A stretch of 64,000 bases of DNA from Stromatinia cepivora. Lineage: Eukaryota > Ascomycota > Leotiomycetes > Helotiales > Sclerotiniaceae. The stretch lies in contig RCTD01000007.1 of NCBI GenBank assembly GCA_014898415.1, positions 1,612,001-1,676,000 of the forward strand, read 5' to 3'. The translations under genes and the position numbers were made by a program. Shown here piece after piece: positions 24,308-36,538 of this stretch (the stretch's first letter is position 1; each line of letters begins with the position of its first letter). Below the pieces are notes generated by a model that was not told the origin of the DNA, ran no database searches, and was given only the letters and a program-made list of their open reading frames with translations.

Positions 24308-24589
24308 TGTCACGAATCGTGAACCATAGGAGGCTAACCACGTGATACCTTTTATCTCCCATATCAATTTATGAGCTGATCATCTGTATATATACATTAC
24401 GAATCATACGATTTAGTATAGTAAAATGGTAACCCTAATAACGCTTACACACAATTTTGTAATTCATAAATAGATATTTATATATATATATCTAATTACT
24501 CTTTACAAACTATAATTCTTCAATTATAGATTCTAAAGAATATAATTGATTCTATTTATTCAGTTCTATTATGGCTTTTGTATATTATA
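24308..24589 (+). repeat. 5' LTR of the chromovirus
   Basis: 282 bp, starting TGTCACGAATCGTGAA; its end TGTATATTATA is the RIP-altered form of TGTGCGTCACA in the 3' copy. It retains more C/G in its first 50 bases than the 3' copy and less at its end, so the two copies were mutated independently. Confidence 0.88.
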
Positions 24590-24859
24590 TTATCTATAAT
24601 TTATTTACAAATGTCCGGTCATCTAATGGTCTCCCAAATAATACTTTACTTTAATAATACCTTTTTAGGTGAACTTTTACAAACGTTACACCCAAAGAAA
24701 GAAAATCTATTCCGATTTAGTCGATAGAAGTGTACCATCACTTTTATAATGCAACGAATTCCTCTTTCTATATGCTTCGAACCTTCGAAAGTATATTTTG
24801 AGGAACCCTTTCCTTCTCCTCAATTATTTCAATAACCCTTCGAAGAAAATATAAATACA

Positions 24860-25450
24860 GGATTGAATAATATTACTATTGGAAGAAAGAAGATTGGTAA
24901 AGAGAAGATTCCAGTACATAAAGTTGATGCTCCCAGTGGTTCAATTGCTCCTTTCGAATCACCATTACAATTACAAGATCTCTATACAATGGTTATAAGT
25001 TTGAAAGAGGAGAATCAACAATTAAAAGCTATAATAACAACGAGTTCTATAATAGTACAACCTCCTTCTGAACCCTAAATGATATCTATATAAATATTCA
25101 GGTTAACAATAGTATTTGGGATTCCCTTTATTTCTTCAATCGAAATTCAAGGATCTTCATTCAAGCAAACCCGAAGATCCCGAAATCAAAGAAAGAAAAC
25201 TTCGATCAAATGATTTAATCATCCAGGGCTCTCCGAGGATTCTTCTTCCCTTTCAAAAAGTGACGATTCATTTAATAATCAAGGGTCCTTTTACTCAAAA
25301 AGCCGATTATATTGGTCAAGATCGCATTTCTACATCAGTTACAATTCGCAGCAAGATGTATATATACCAAAACCCACAAATCTTATTACTAAACTTAACG
25401 ATGGTATTGAATCTAAAACTAGTTTGTAGCAATTATTGGTTATAAAACGA
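24860..25450 (+). pseudogene. Gag-like remnant of the chromovirus
   Basis: Short open stretches at 24863-25078 and 25116-25445. The first contains a polar coiled-coil-like segment (LQDLYTMVISLKEENQQLKA) of the kind seen near the start of fungal gypsy Gag proteins. No intact CCHC knuckle was found. The assignment rests on position after the 5' LTR and the coiled-coil pattern. Confidence 0.5.
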
Positions 25451-26399
25451 TTCGAACTGTATACTATATTATTTAAAAATGAAACACAACATTGTGTATA
25501 TATAATCAATCAAATCGAATCAAAAGTATAAATATATTGTTATACTCTTTACATACAAATGCCCCGATTTACAATACTCGAATTAATCAAATAACTTATA
25601 GCGATTTATCGGAACCCAATTAAAATCGATAATGCTTGTTTTTAATACAAAATGTAGATTATGCTTAATACAATTCGATATAACAATTTCTTAGAATGGT
25701 ATAAGAAGTTCAAATTACTTGTTATTTAAGTGGAAATTATCGATGATAAGGTTCTATTTAGGGATCTCGAACAAAAGATTTCCGATTTTCTTTTGCGAGT
25801 GGTAGTAATATTTATCAAGGATTGTAAAATTATGGAAGAATTTACAAATATATTTATTAAAGTAAATCAAAACGAAATTTCATTATAAGAACGAAACCGA
25901 TATTGTATTGGTTGAGAAGCCCTTGTAACTATTCGCAAACCAATGATTACTACGAACTCTTTGCAACCCTTTTGAAGTTTTAATAGCTCCAATTTTGGAA
26001 CCTTTATATTCCCGAAACCATTTCTACCCCGGAATACCCCTTTCAGATACATTAACCCCATTACATCCAATAATTATTCGAACTTCAAATACTCATCACC
26101 CTTTTCCTCTTCTGGAACAATATATACATTAACACTTCGTATCAATAATTTCAATAAGATCGAGATAATATAAAAAGAAGCAAAAGAATTCGAAGAATAT
26201 CAGAATACCGAAAAAGACTTCAGCCTAAAAGCTACAATTGAAACCATACAGAATACCTATTTAGAAGAAGAAAAGCATTTAAAACCAAATATTTAAACTC
26301 TATCTTCATTTTAAGTACTATACAGGATATAAGATTTCTTGATCTAATTAAACTTATAAAAAAAGAAGCATTCATTTTTCCTTACAATCTTTCGAAAAA

Positions 26400-26720
26400 T
26401 GGTTATATTTATCGATCAAAAGTATTTATTAATTTTGGAGCAAATGGATTCGCTTTTATTAATACTATACTCCTTACTTGTTTATTTCTTATATTTAAAT
26501 TTAGAATTATACTATTTGAAACTTCAATTGAAGTTAAAGGGTATAATAATATACAAGGCTATGCCATTATCTATTTCATATTCCTTAATTTAATGGTCGA
26601 TGGCTATAAACAATCTTTTGTTCCTTTTTTTATTATTGAATTAAAAAATTATAGTATTATTTTAGATAGACTTTGGTTATCAAAGATTCGAACGAAGCTC
26701 GATTGTTTCAATAGATATCT
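26400..26720 (+). pseudogene. Aspartic protease remnant of the chromovirus
   Basis: A broken frame reads INFGANGFAFINT, then a hydrophobic stretch, then IEVKGYNN and SIILDRLWLSKI. This follows the retropepsin order: active-site D-[ST/C]-GA, here changed to NFGANG, then the G-rich flap and the ILG..WL end. The loss of the catalytic Asp fits G-to-A mutation. Confidence 0.55.
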
Positions 26721-27345
26721 TAAATAGCCTAAAGAGAGACTCTGTATTATCTTCTATTCGAATAATCTTTTTGTTACCCAATCATCCCTTCGCAAATAGA
26801 AGATCGATTGATTAGTTTAATAAGATACTAATCGACGAAATAACTAGTTTGAAGAATATTGGAATCGAAAAGATTCATAATTGAATAGATTAATCGTAAT
26901 TAATAATATATAATAAGAATCTTCAAGTATAAATGTAATACAGATTCTTATTGAAAAGGAAGAGGTTTCGATTCCTTTCAAGTTCAATCCATTTTTTTTT
27001 TAATCAATTATATCATTATTACAGATCTACAAATGTCTTTTCTATATATCACCCGAAATCCTTGATCTATATATATTCAAATCCAATAAATTCCAATTAA
27101 AATACAAAAGAGATAAATAAATTGAATTCTTTATTATTACTCTAAAAAAACTCGATGATATAATAGATTTCCAATAGAACAAATGATATACAAAAAAGAA
27201 AGTGTTAATTGCCTTAACCGAATTCAAGAATATAAAAGTTCAAAAGAAATTTGATTGAGTATTGATTGAAATCGATTCAGAATCTAAAATACTATTTGAA
27301 TATCAATAATATCATTGAGCTTTTTCCAAATATAAATCAAATATT

Positions 27346-28720
27346 TTGTTTTCTAATCAATCTTATAATTACAAAATCATATTAAAAGATGAAGGAGAAC
27401 AAATCTTACATTATAGTCTACTTTACAAGATATCCCTAAAACAATTAGAAATCGTTAAAGAATATATTATGAATAATCTCAGCAAAGATTTTATTAAATT
27501 TAATCAAGCCTTTTATATTGTATCTGTTCTATTCGTTAAGAAACTTAATGGTAGTTTGAGGTTCTGTATAGACTTCAGATTATTGAATTTCTTAATATAT
27601 AAGGATCGATATCCTTTTCCTTTGATTGACGAAACGCTTTCTCGATTTTCCGGTACTAAGGTCTTTACCAAATTCGATATTCGTCAAACTTTCTATTATA
27701 TAAGAATGAATCCTGCTTCGGAAGAATATACTATCTTCCAAATCCGATACGGATCATACAAATACAAAATTGTACTATTCAGATTAACAAATAGTTTCGC
27801 AACCTATCAGCATTATATGAATAATGTTTTATTCGATTATTTAGACGTTTTCTATATAGTATACCTCAACGATATTCTAATCTATTCCGAAAACAAAAAA
27901 GAATATCAAATTTATATTAAATTAATTCTCGAACGATTAGAAACTATTGATCTACAAGCGGATCTCAAGAAATGTGAATTCAATATTATATATATTAAAT
28001 ATTTGAACTTTATTATCTTTACTAAAGGAGTAGAGATGGATTTTGAAAAGATTGAAGTAATTGAGAATTGGATTTTTCCGACAATAGTGAAAGGGATCCA
28101 ATCATTCCTCGGTTTTTGCAATTTTTATCGATAATTCATTAAGGATTATAATATAATAGCGAAACCTCTCAATGAACTCATTAAAGCAAACGTTAAATTC
28201 GTATTCGATAAAATATGCCAAAATGTATTCAATATCTTGAAGAAAAAGCTTATCTCCGCTTTGCTCCTACAATATTATAATCACCGATTCCTTTATATAC
28301 TCGAAATAAATGTATTCGATAGGATAATTGCTAGTGTATTATTATAACAATATGACAAAGATTGATTTCCCATAATTTATTTCTCCAAAACTATAATTAT
28401 TGCTGAATTGAATTACGAAGTTTATAATAAGGAAATATTGTTAATCATTCGATCTCTCAATTATTGGAGAACGGAATTCGCTAGTTTATTATATAAAATC
28501 AAAGTTTATACTGATTATAAGATTCTTAAATATTTTATGATTATTAAAACTTTCAACGTTCAATAAACTCGCTAAATAGAAGTTCTAGCTGATTATAATT
28601 TCATCATTATATACTACTCTAGAAAAAATAACTCTTTCGCCAACGCCTTAATCTATTAGACCAACAAATTGGATCTTCAAAATTATACCAAAAAGAAAAA
28701 TTGCTTTCAATAGTTTATTA
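27346..28720 (+). pseudogene. Reverse transcriptase and RNase H remnant of the chromovirus
   Basis: A 262-codon open stretch (27346-28134) is plainly gypsy reverse transcriptase: FCIDFRLLNFLIYKDRYPFP, FSGTKVFTKFDIRQTFYYI, RMNPASEEYTIFQIRYGSY, then YLNDILIYS where functional elements have Y-[VI]-DD-[VI]-L-[VI]-YS. The second catalytic Asp position is altered and the frame stops at FYR. Downstream, with several stops, KIKVYTDYKILKYF and LADYNFIIIYYSRKNNSFANAL match RNase H of Ty3/gypsy elements. It cannot encode an active enzyme. Confidence 0.85.
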
Positions 28721-28799
28721 AAGATAATCAAATTGATATCGAAATTATAAAAAAAGTTTTATAAAAGCATTATCCAAATAAAACAACGATTACTAGTAT

Positions 28800-29700
28800 T
28801 GATTTGAATGAAATCGCTCCTCGATTCGATCTAGTTAATTATATCATTGAAGCAAATAAAACTATAAATAGTTTGCTAATATTTAGAATACAAGTTATTC
28901 AAGGTTATAAATATATATCACTCCAAAATGATCTCTTGCTCTACAATGACCGCTTGATAATGCTTGATATCGATAATCTTCGAATTTATCTGATTCGTAA
29001 AGTTTATAATTCCGTTTCCATTATTTATTTTGGTATAAATAAAACTTATCTTTTATTATCTTAACAATACTATTAGCCCAGAATGAACGATACTGTAATC
29101 AGATATATATATAATTATTACACCTACAAATGCAGTTCCATTCTATACGATTGTACCTCTGATTTATTGTATCTATTTTCGATTTCTAATCGAATATAGC
29201 AATATATCATTATGGATTATTACAACTTTAATAAAGATAAATACAAATATAATAACATTTTAATCATTATTGATTGATTAATAAAGCAAATTATCTCTAT
29301 ATTTTATTACAAATCAATCGATACTCGAACTCAAGTATAACTATATTTTTATTATATATATCGATATTATGATCCTTCTGATATTATAGTATCAAATTAT
29401 GGCCTCCAATTCATATTACAGTTCTGGAAGGAATTCAGCCAAATCCTAGGAATCGATTTCAAATTATCCATTGTTCATTATTTTCAAATTAATAATTAAA
29501 CTGAAATCTATAATCAATATCTTTAACAATAATTGAGATCGTTTATTAGCTATTATCAAAACGATTGATCAGAATTCTTATCTATAATGGATTACGCGTA
29601 ATTTACTCTTCTATATAACTCCTTAAAAAGACTTACACTCTACGAAACTCTATATGGGTATACATCGAAATATGTATGGGAATGGAAGGAAGACGCTAAT
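28800..29700 (+). pseudogene. Integrase remnant of the chromovirus
   Basis: Fragments in the plus strand align in order with retroviral-type integrase: YISLQNDLLLYNDRLIML, then INKTYLLLS where the HHCC region is expected, then IVSNYGLQFILQFWKEFS (the conserved S-D-R-G-x-Q-F-x-S-x-F-W segment, Asp lost), then TEIYNQYL and LTLYETLYGY. At least six in-frame stops interrupt it. Confidence 0.7.
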
Positions 29701-30099
29701 AAGCCAATAGACAATATAAATATGCGTGATATTTGTATATATACAAAATACAATAAATTAATTTTCATACGAGCGAAAGAAAGCCTATTGTATATTCAAA
29801 CCAAGATATCGAAATCCATAAATGCTTATCAGCGTGAGGTCGATTTCGATATCGGAGATTATATATAATTCAATATAAAAAATTATTCTATTCAAAGATC
29901 ATTCAAAAAACTGGACTTCCCAATTCAAGGAAGATTCAAGATTATTGATCGATCTGGAAACTCTTTCAAACTCGAACTCCTGATTACAATAAAAATTCAT
30001 CCTGTTTTCCCTTCAGATCGATTACGCAAGGTATATAACGATTCTTTTTCTGATCAGATATTCGAATTATCTCCGTTTATTAATATAATTAGTAATTCG

Positions 30100-30300
30100 G
30101 AATAGGAAATGGAGAAGGTTCTAGCAATAAAGAAAGTATGAAAAACTCTACTATATAGAGTCTTGTGGTTTAATAGCGATACCGATCTTACTTGGTATCC
30201 TGCTTTCGATCTTAAAATATCATTACACTTTTTGCACAATTTTCATCTGGTTAATTCAATGTTGCCTGATCCTTTTAATCGATTAATCGATTAAATAAAG
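30100..30300 (+). pseudogene. Chromodomain remnant at the integrase C-terminus
   Basis: A frame with one stop reads EKVLAIKKV, then TLLYRVLWFNSDTDLTWYPA, then FDLKISLHFLHNFHL. This matches the chromodomain pattern VEKIL..R...YLVKW.GY....TWEP...L......L..FH, and places the element among chromoviruses, whose chromodomain targets integration to heterochromatin. Confidence 0.65.
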
Positions 30301-30625
30301 CTTTATAAAAATGAAAAGGATAATTATAATTATATAAATAACGATTCATTTATAAAATTAAGGGAAAGAAAAGTATTCTTTAATACAGCAGACTAGATAT
30401 TATAATTTTATAATAATATATATGTATACAATTGTAAAAAGATCAAAAACCTATATAAATTCAAGGGAATTTGATTGTATATATATATGGTCCGAACTTT
30501 ATACAATAAACGAGCTATTACCACCAAGACAATACAAAGGCAATATATACTTATAATCATTTCAAGAAAATCATGCAAAGAGAAGCTTGAATATAGTAAG
30601 AACGAAATGTGATGTTACCCCTGTC

Positions 30626-30735
30626 GATTTCGTTCAATTTGATCGATTTGGTCAATTTGGTCAATTTGATCGATTAATTTGGTCAATTTGGTTAATTTCC
30701 AGTAAATTGACCAAATCAACCAAAATGACTAATCT
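30626..30735 (+). repeat. Short tandem and inverted GGTCAATTT repeats inside the chromovirus
   Basis: Four or five TTTGGTCAATTTG/TTTGATCGATT units occur in a row, then AGTAAATTGACCAAATCAAC follows in reverse orientation, so the segment can fold back. It sits between the chromodomain and the polypurine tract, a zone with no expected gene. Confidence 0.55.
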
Positions 30736-30829
30736 AATTGATTTAAAGCTTATGAACCTTCACAAAAACTGGTTTCCGATGAAATAACAATGAAATAGAA
30801 GAGTGAAACGCTCAAGGGCAAGTTTTTTC

Positions 30830-30841
30830 AAAGGGGGGGGG
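30830..30841 (+). other. Polypurine tract of the chromovirus
   Basis: AAAGGGGGGGGG lies three bases before the 3' LTR, where plus-strand priming occurs in LTR retroelements. Its G-run survived the otherwise AT-shifted surroundings. Confidence 0.75.
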
Positions 30842-30844
30842 TAA

Positions 30845-31126
30845 TATCACGAATCGTGAATTATAAAAGGCTAACCATATAATATCTTTTATCTCCCATA
30901 TCAATTTATAAACTGATCATCTGTATATATGCATTACGAATTATACGATTTAATATAATAAAATGGTAACCCTAATAACACTTACACACAACCCTGCAAT
31001 CCACAAATGGATATTTGTATATATATATCTAGTCGCTCCTTACAAGCCATAATTCTTCAATTATAGATTCTAAAAAACATAATTGATCCTGTTTATTCAG
31101 CTCTACTACGGCTTTTGTGCGTCACA
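30845..31126 (+). repeat. 3' LTR of the chromovirus
   Basis: 282 bp, same length as the 5' copy. It starts TATCACGAATCGTGAA (TG changed to TA) and ends GTGCGTCACA. It is followed by the GTGTG target duplication. Confidence 0.88.
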
Positions 31127-31184
31127 GTGTGTATAAGTATATATAAATGTTATTTTATTTTTTATTTAGAAAAGTTTTTAATAA

Positions 31185-31334
31185 TATAACGAATTTAATG
31201 AGTATTTAGAGATCAATTTTAGAATTAAAAGTTATAAAGTTAAAGAAAGTATACTACAAAGCTATATATATGATCGGTTCGAAGCTTAATACTGTACTAA
31301 CCCGATCGAACGCGATCACGTGTATCTCGTGACA
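31185..31334 (-). repeat. Right LTR of the outer element
   Basis: 150 bp partner of 22834-22983. On the minus strand it begins TGTCACGAGATACACGTG. It is followed directly by the TATAG target duplication. Confidence 0.82.
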
Positions 31335-32301
31335 TATAGTACCTTTACTATTAAAAAGATTTTGAAGGCTTATAGAATTATTAATTAGAAATATAAAAAG
31401 CGATCGGAATTTATTCAGGTATATATATTCAAATAATTTATATAATACCTAATATATAAAGGGTTGATAATAAAAGAATAAGGATTAATTGTATAAAGCG
31501 ATAAATGCTTTGTAAAATGGAGGTGGAGTAAAAGAGAAAAATAATATTTCTGTATTTCTGTTCAAAAATGAAAATCTAGAATGGTTCAAATATATAATAT
31601 GAATAAGAATATAAAGATTATGGTCTGAAGGGGCTTTTGAGATCTTGGAAGAAGCAATTTATATATAATGGATAAAGATTTTGAAAGTAAGAAATATAGG
31701 TATAATGCCAATTTATATCTTAAGATCCTTGATATTGAAGTAGATTCTGTTTTTGAAAGATTGAATTCAGAATATAAATTTATATAAGATAATATTTTTA
31801 TTTATTATGCTTACAAAATATAGGATTGGTTTTAAAAGAAAGGGATCCCAATATTGAAGAATTGGTTTTTTTATTCTTTTGATTTCAATTTTATTGAATA
31901 TATTTAATAGATCTTAAAAATGAAATTATATAAAATATTTCCTAATATTATAATTAACAAAAACGAATCGAAATATATTAAACAAAAATTAAAGAATTAT
32001 TTATAAACAGTTTGGGATATATTAGATTAAGAATTATTCGATAAATTAGAAACGAGTATATCTAATAAAATTGAAGCCTATATTACAACAAAGAACTGAT
32101 ATACAAAATATTGATTAATTATAGAACAATTAAAATTTGAATTTTTTTTGGGGAATAATATAGATATAGAATTTTAATATATTCGAATTTTGGATTATAA
32201 TAATTAATGATTGATTTTATAATTAAATTGAAAAGTAGATATTGAATATATAAAAAAACTGAAATTAGGTTGTGGGGTAATATAAGTTGACTAGTACTGT
32301 A

Positions 32302-35300
32302 TGGTACGTATGTGCGAATTCGAACTTTATATCACAGAAGATATTTCATATTTCTATAACATTGTTTATCACTATCGCTAGGAATACACTGGAATACTTG
32401 AATGGATTAATTTTGATAGAATTTGAGGAATTCCAGACCTGGAATACTGGAGTGTGGGACGGGAATCATGATGAGGAACTTGAAGCGGTAGAGAGGCATG
32501 ATGAGGTGGCGGTAAAGGGCTGGGAAGTAGCAGTGCCTATGGGAAAGGGGATTTGGCTCCCGTCATGGTGGGAGATTTGGAGCGTTCGATCAATCAGCTA
32601 ACTGGCAGCACTGACTTCCAGCTATCAGAGTATACCAGCAAGATGAAGCTTTTAAATCTCTTCAACAAATCAGCGAACTCATTAATCAAGCTGGCAGCTG
32701 CTTATAATCTGAAGTTATTGAGGCCTCTTGATCTGATTTGAAATGCCACAGATATATAGGGAACAATCAAATTTGATTTTTACGAAATTTGGTGAATTCA
32801 GGTGAAATTACGGTATTCCATGCTGTTCATAGTTATTTGATAAAGGTTAAACCACCAATGGTGGAAGTTTTCAAAATGATGCCATAGCTAAGTTAGTAGC
32901 TGTTTTGATTGTATGTTTGAGGAAGGGAAGGGACCTAGAAAGAAGCAGTAAGTGCTCAGGCCTTGTTTGGCTGGTAACCCACATGATTTGCACAAGATAT
33001 TGGAAAAGTGTAGATCTTACATTTATGTCCCGTATTCCACTTTGGAAAGTATCAACTTTGATATTAGTTTGTTGGGTTGACTTCAGATTTTAATAGAATT
33101 GCATAGCATTCTTTGTACTTCGGGATGTAACACCAAAATGAACATTGTGAGAAAATGCTGTACTTTTGAAGCTTTCCACCATCACCCGCACACTCTCACA
33201 CCCATCTTATGTGAACTCACGCCTGCTACCCCACTACCACCGATACTTTGAGGTAATGCTCACATTCCACTAATTGGATTCACTAATACATCAAAATTGT
33301 TAGGAGTCATCTAACAGGCTCTTCTCTTAATCAATCACCTATTCACTACTCTAATAACAACTTTCAATACAGATTTCTGAGGGAAAGTTACTATAGACAA
33401 AGTCTTCTAGTTTTAGAATAGTACGCTTCTCCCCAGAAAGGCTAAATTACATGATGTAGATTTCTTTTCTGACTGAACCACTGTTTGCGTTGTAGCACCG
33501 CTTGTCCTGATACACCTCTCGGTCCATGAACGTTGAAATGATAGATCACTATGAGATAGAACTAATGTTAGTCCGGAGAGCAAAAAGACAAGATCCATAA
33601 ATAGAATGAACTTGGTTTGCAGGAGATTTGCTGCACAGTATTGATATGGCACCGGTTTGTGAATTTCAGAATTTCACATACCTAAAGACTATACCTGAGC
33701 TTGAGATGATTGCAAGGCTTCCATTATACTCAAATATTTTGCTCTTTAGACTCCGAAATTTTGCCAATTATGATATTATCCATTCATTTTAATGGCTAGG
33801 GTATATGGGTAATAGGTCAGTCAGCCATCGGTCAACCTCCAATTTTTAGCCAGCTGACTATTGAACTCTCCTTCCTGTCAGGATGACTTGTTTCATTAAT
33901 GAATACAAGTGTTTTTCATTCAATAAAGAATATTTGAAAATGAACCTCTTTCTTTTCTTTTTTTTCAGACCTTGAATTCTTTCCAAATCCATCGAAGGGA
34001 CAACTACCTGGATTCACTTGTACACGAGAAGAAAAGATGATATTGAAAATTTTTCTTGCATGAACATTTAATTGATTGGTCCAAACTTTTAAAACCTTCA
34101 GAACAATTATATAAATAAACCACGAAATGTTTGTATTTTCAAAGGTTGACTTTCTTTGAGAAATGACAGATTATGTGTTGTATAGGGAGAAAGAAAGGGG
34201 CAAATCATTAGCCGAAAGTTTGCTTGGCGCCAACCCATTAGAGAAAGAACAATTACATTACATGTCATCGCGACCCATTGCTTGCTTATCATGCTCTTAA
34301 TGTAATTCAATTCCGACTTTTTGTGTTTAGCAAATTGCTATAGAAATTTATGGATTGATCTTACATGCTAAGGTCAATCGCAATTCTGATTCATTACTTT
34401 TATTAATACCTACTAATAATCGGTAAACAGAAACCTGCGAGTTGTCGGAATTTCTTAGAGCTTGAGGTTTCGAAGGCTCAATCTTCAAAAGCTAAACTAA
34501 TACCAGCATTAATTAAGTTCTTCTGATATTTACTGTTCTCTTGTTCGGGCACATAACTGAATAGAAGGGTTTGTCGAAATTGCGGCAAGAGGGGAACAAA
34601 ACGAGATTTGCATGACGAAGTTGGTAAAATTGGTCTTCCGAACTGTAGTTACAATGATCGGGGAAATACTAAAGCGAATTGGTTGGAGAATACCTGCAAC
34701 AATGTCTTGGATCATAATGCGAGTAGTGGATTAATCTATTAATTAATTAGAGTTGTAGCGTTATTCTTATTGTTAGTGCTTAAGAGAACTAGCGCAAGCT
34801 TATGTATCTCCAATAAAGGCACGAACAATACATTTTGGCAGTTAGTGATAGAAAGGACGGTGTGCTGTCTATAAGTGTCGCACCTTCAATTTCTCAATTG
34901 ATCACTTTTGCATCACCTACCTCAAAACCCTCAACACCTTCCACTCCCACGCCCAAATATATCAAGTCAAAGCCAGAACTCAAAACCTTCGAAATAAAAA
35001 CAACAAAAAGACGGTTCGCTAGTAAGCTCAGTTACATCAGCCACAGGTGAAGATCCAAATGAGGCATTACTCAAGTGAACCGAAATACATACACAATACA
35101 AGATTTATACCTGAATTATTAGTAGGATGGGGAATGCGCTTACTTTTGAATATATGGCGCGGTCAGTAAAGATGAGGGTTTGAAGTTAAGGTTGGAGATG
35201 AGGTTGGAGTTGAAATGTTATTGAGAGTGCAGTTTTAAGGTCGTTTAGATTACAAATTGTTTGGTGTGATGAGTGAAGGTTAATAGAGGGAGATGGCAAG

Positions 35301-36538
35301 CAAGAGATTGATTTCATTATGCATATGTTTCAACGTTAACGAAGGAAAGTGAATTATCCCCCGCCCGAAAATCTTTTGTTGCAGATCGCAAAATTTCCGC
35401 TTTCCTCTGTCACCAGCGGAGGAACTGTTAGGAGCGGAAAAGTACTCAGTATCCAAAGGAGGGAATTATCGGGCTTCGCCAAAGATTCCGTGGAACTTCC
35501 GCCGCGTATTTGGGGACATTGTAAAGGGGAATCGAATTTCACTATAATTTTTACATAAAGATAGTAATGGTAATATCCAAAATGTCTCATTGGTCTCATC
35601 TAAAAGATTTACCTTCGAAATCGAACTTATCACCAAGTGGCGCATCGTGACCCCGCTACGAAAAATCTACCACAAGAAGTCGACACAGCTCCAAGGATTT
35701 TAATTATGACTATCAGACCATTGGATTTTTTCCAGACTATCACAACCCATTTCCAGCAATATTGCTGTCACCATATATATCATTACAGATTACAACACGA
35801 TGTTGCAGCAAAAACTTCTTTTCAGAATGAGAGCAAATAGGATCAGTGTCATTATACATCGATTTTATCTCTCATCTCCCTCATGACTGCTTTTCTTTAG
35901 AGCTTTATTATGACGAAGCAAATATGTGTTTCTTTCTCCTCCCTTGGCTTCGATTATTAGTTGCAAGGATCTGCCATCGTTGAATGTGAGCTTCCATCAG
36001 ATAGCTGCTTATCAAAGTGAGTTGTGAGGTCAATTCTTTAACGTCTACCTCAAAGTCACTAGAAACATTAGCATGCTCAATAGATCCCAATGATCCAGTG
36101 TATTCAAAATTCAACAGACTTAATCCATTTCCTCAATCCAAACACCATGATAAATCTCCTTCCAACCAAATTTCCAACTTCCGCAACCACAGTTTCCATC
36201 ATGCAGCAACCCACAAGAGAGCGGTGAATGATTCTCTTCCACTTGTGAATCATCAGACTAAACAACATCGTCTACATATCCAAAGACAAAACCCCGCTCA
36301 CAATCACTATTTCCACCATACATATATCCATGCAGGTAATCTACAGTCTGCAGCACAAGAGGATCTAGTATCTTTGATCCAAATCCGTACAAAAACTCCA
36401 TAAAGAAAATTCAACGCCTACAGTACATTACTCTCACAACGTTCCCGCATTTAGATACCAAAAAACCCACTTCAATACTTTACTATCACATCACAACTGC
36501 AACCCAAAAGACAACAAATCAATATTTCAGAGCCAACT
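32302..36538. other. Gene-free region right of the transposon nest
   Basis: About 4.2 kb with moderate AT content and no open frame above ~130 codons. I examined 32,287-32,601, 33,413-33,652, 35,349-35,599 and 36,017-36,403; none shows a motif, a compelling start or splice continuity. The right part (35.6-36.5 kb) becomes C/A-rich and could be the promoter or 5' UTR of the gene at 36,539. I see no RNA gene. Confidence 0.4.

Larger units (their letters stand above)
24308..31126 (+). mobile_element. Ty3/gypsy chromovirus relic, RIP-inactivated
   Basis: A 6,819 bp element with 282 bp LTRs at both ends and an identical 5 bp GTGTG on each side (24303-24307 and 31127-31131). Internal order is gag-like, protease, reverse transcriptase, RNase H, integrase and chromodomain, which is the Ty3/gypsy order with a chromovirus tail. 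A polypurine tract precedes the 3' LTR. All domains are read in the plus strand but are broken by many stops, mostly TAA/TAG of the kind made from CAA/CAG/TGG by C-to-T and G-to-A change. LTR differences are all transitions, so the damage is RIP and cannot be used for dating. It is inserted inside the outer LTR element. It is a fungal genomic transposon and is not functional. Confidence 0.88.
22834..31334 (-). mobile_element. Outer LTR retroelement with 150 bp LTRs, gutted by a nested insertion
   Basis: Two 150 bp direct repeats (22834-22983 and 31185-31334) are flanked by the same 5 bp, TATAG, at 22829-22833 and 31335-31339. A purine tract reading AGAAAGGGGGAATAGT on the minus strand abuts the left LTR, so the element is read right to left. 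Its own internal sequence is only 22984-24302 plus about 55 bp at the right, roughly 1.4 kb, with no recognisable gag or pol. It is therefore either an internally deleted or non-autonomous element. The chromovirus at 24308-31126 lies within it. Confidence 0.8.
22415..32299 (+). mobile_element. Pogo/Fot1-like DNA transposon, interrupted by nested LTR elements
   Basis: The left end, after a TA at 22413-22414, starts CAGTAACCGTGC then ACTTATATTACCCC. The right end on the minus strand starts CAGTACTAGTCA then ACTTATATTACCCC, and is followed by TA at 32300-32301. About 26 of 32 terminal positions match. CAGT termini and TA target duplication are the pattern of pogo/Fot1 elements. Removing the inserted LTR element leaves about 1.38 kb. 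The left arm on the plus strand keeps a weak trace of a transposase helix-turn-helix (EKEEYILIRYIRLYS, near 22,740-22,790, resembling the LTPEQE..LVRYI segment). Otherwise it is AT-saturated with stops everywhere. The transposase assignment is tentative; the TIR/TA structure is directly visible. Confidence 0.65.

Noticed and set aside
22834..31334. Idea that the 150 bp and 282 bp repeats belong to one element
   Set aside because: Each pair has its own distinct 5 bp target duplication, the lengths differ, and the purine tracts point in opposite directions.
36017..36403. 128-codon plus-strand open frame
   Set aside because: His/Asn/Ser-rich with no motif, weak start context, and the next gene has a better-supported first exon at 36,539.
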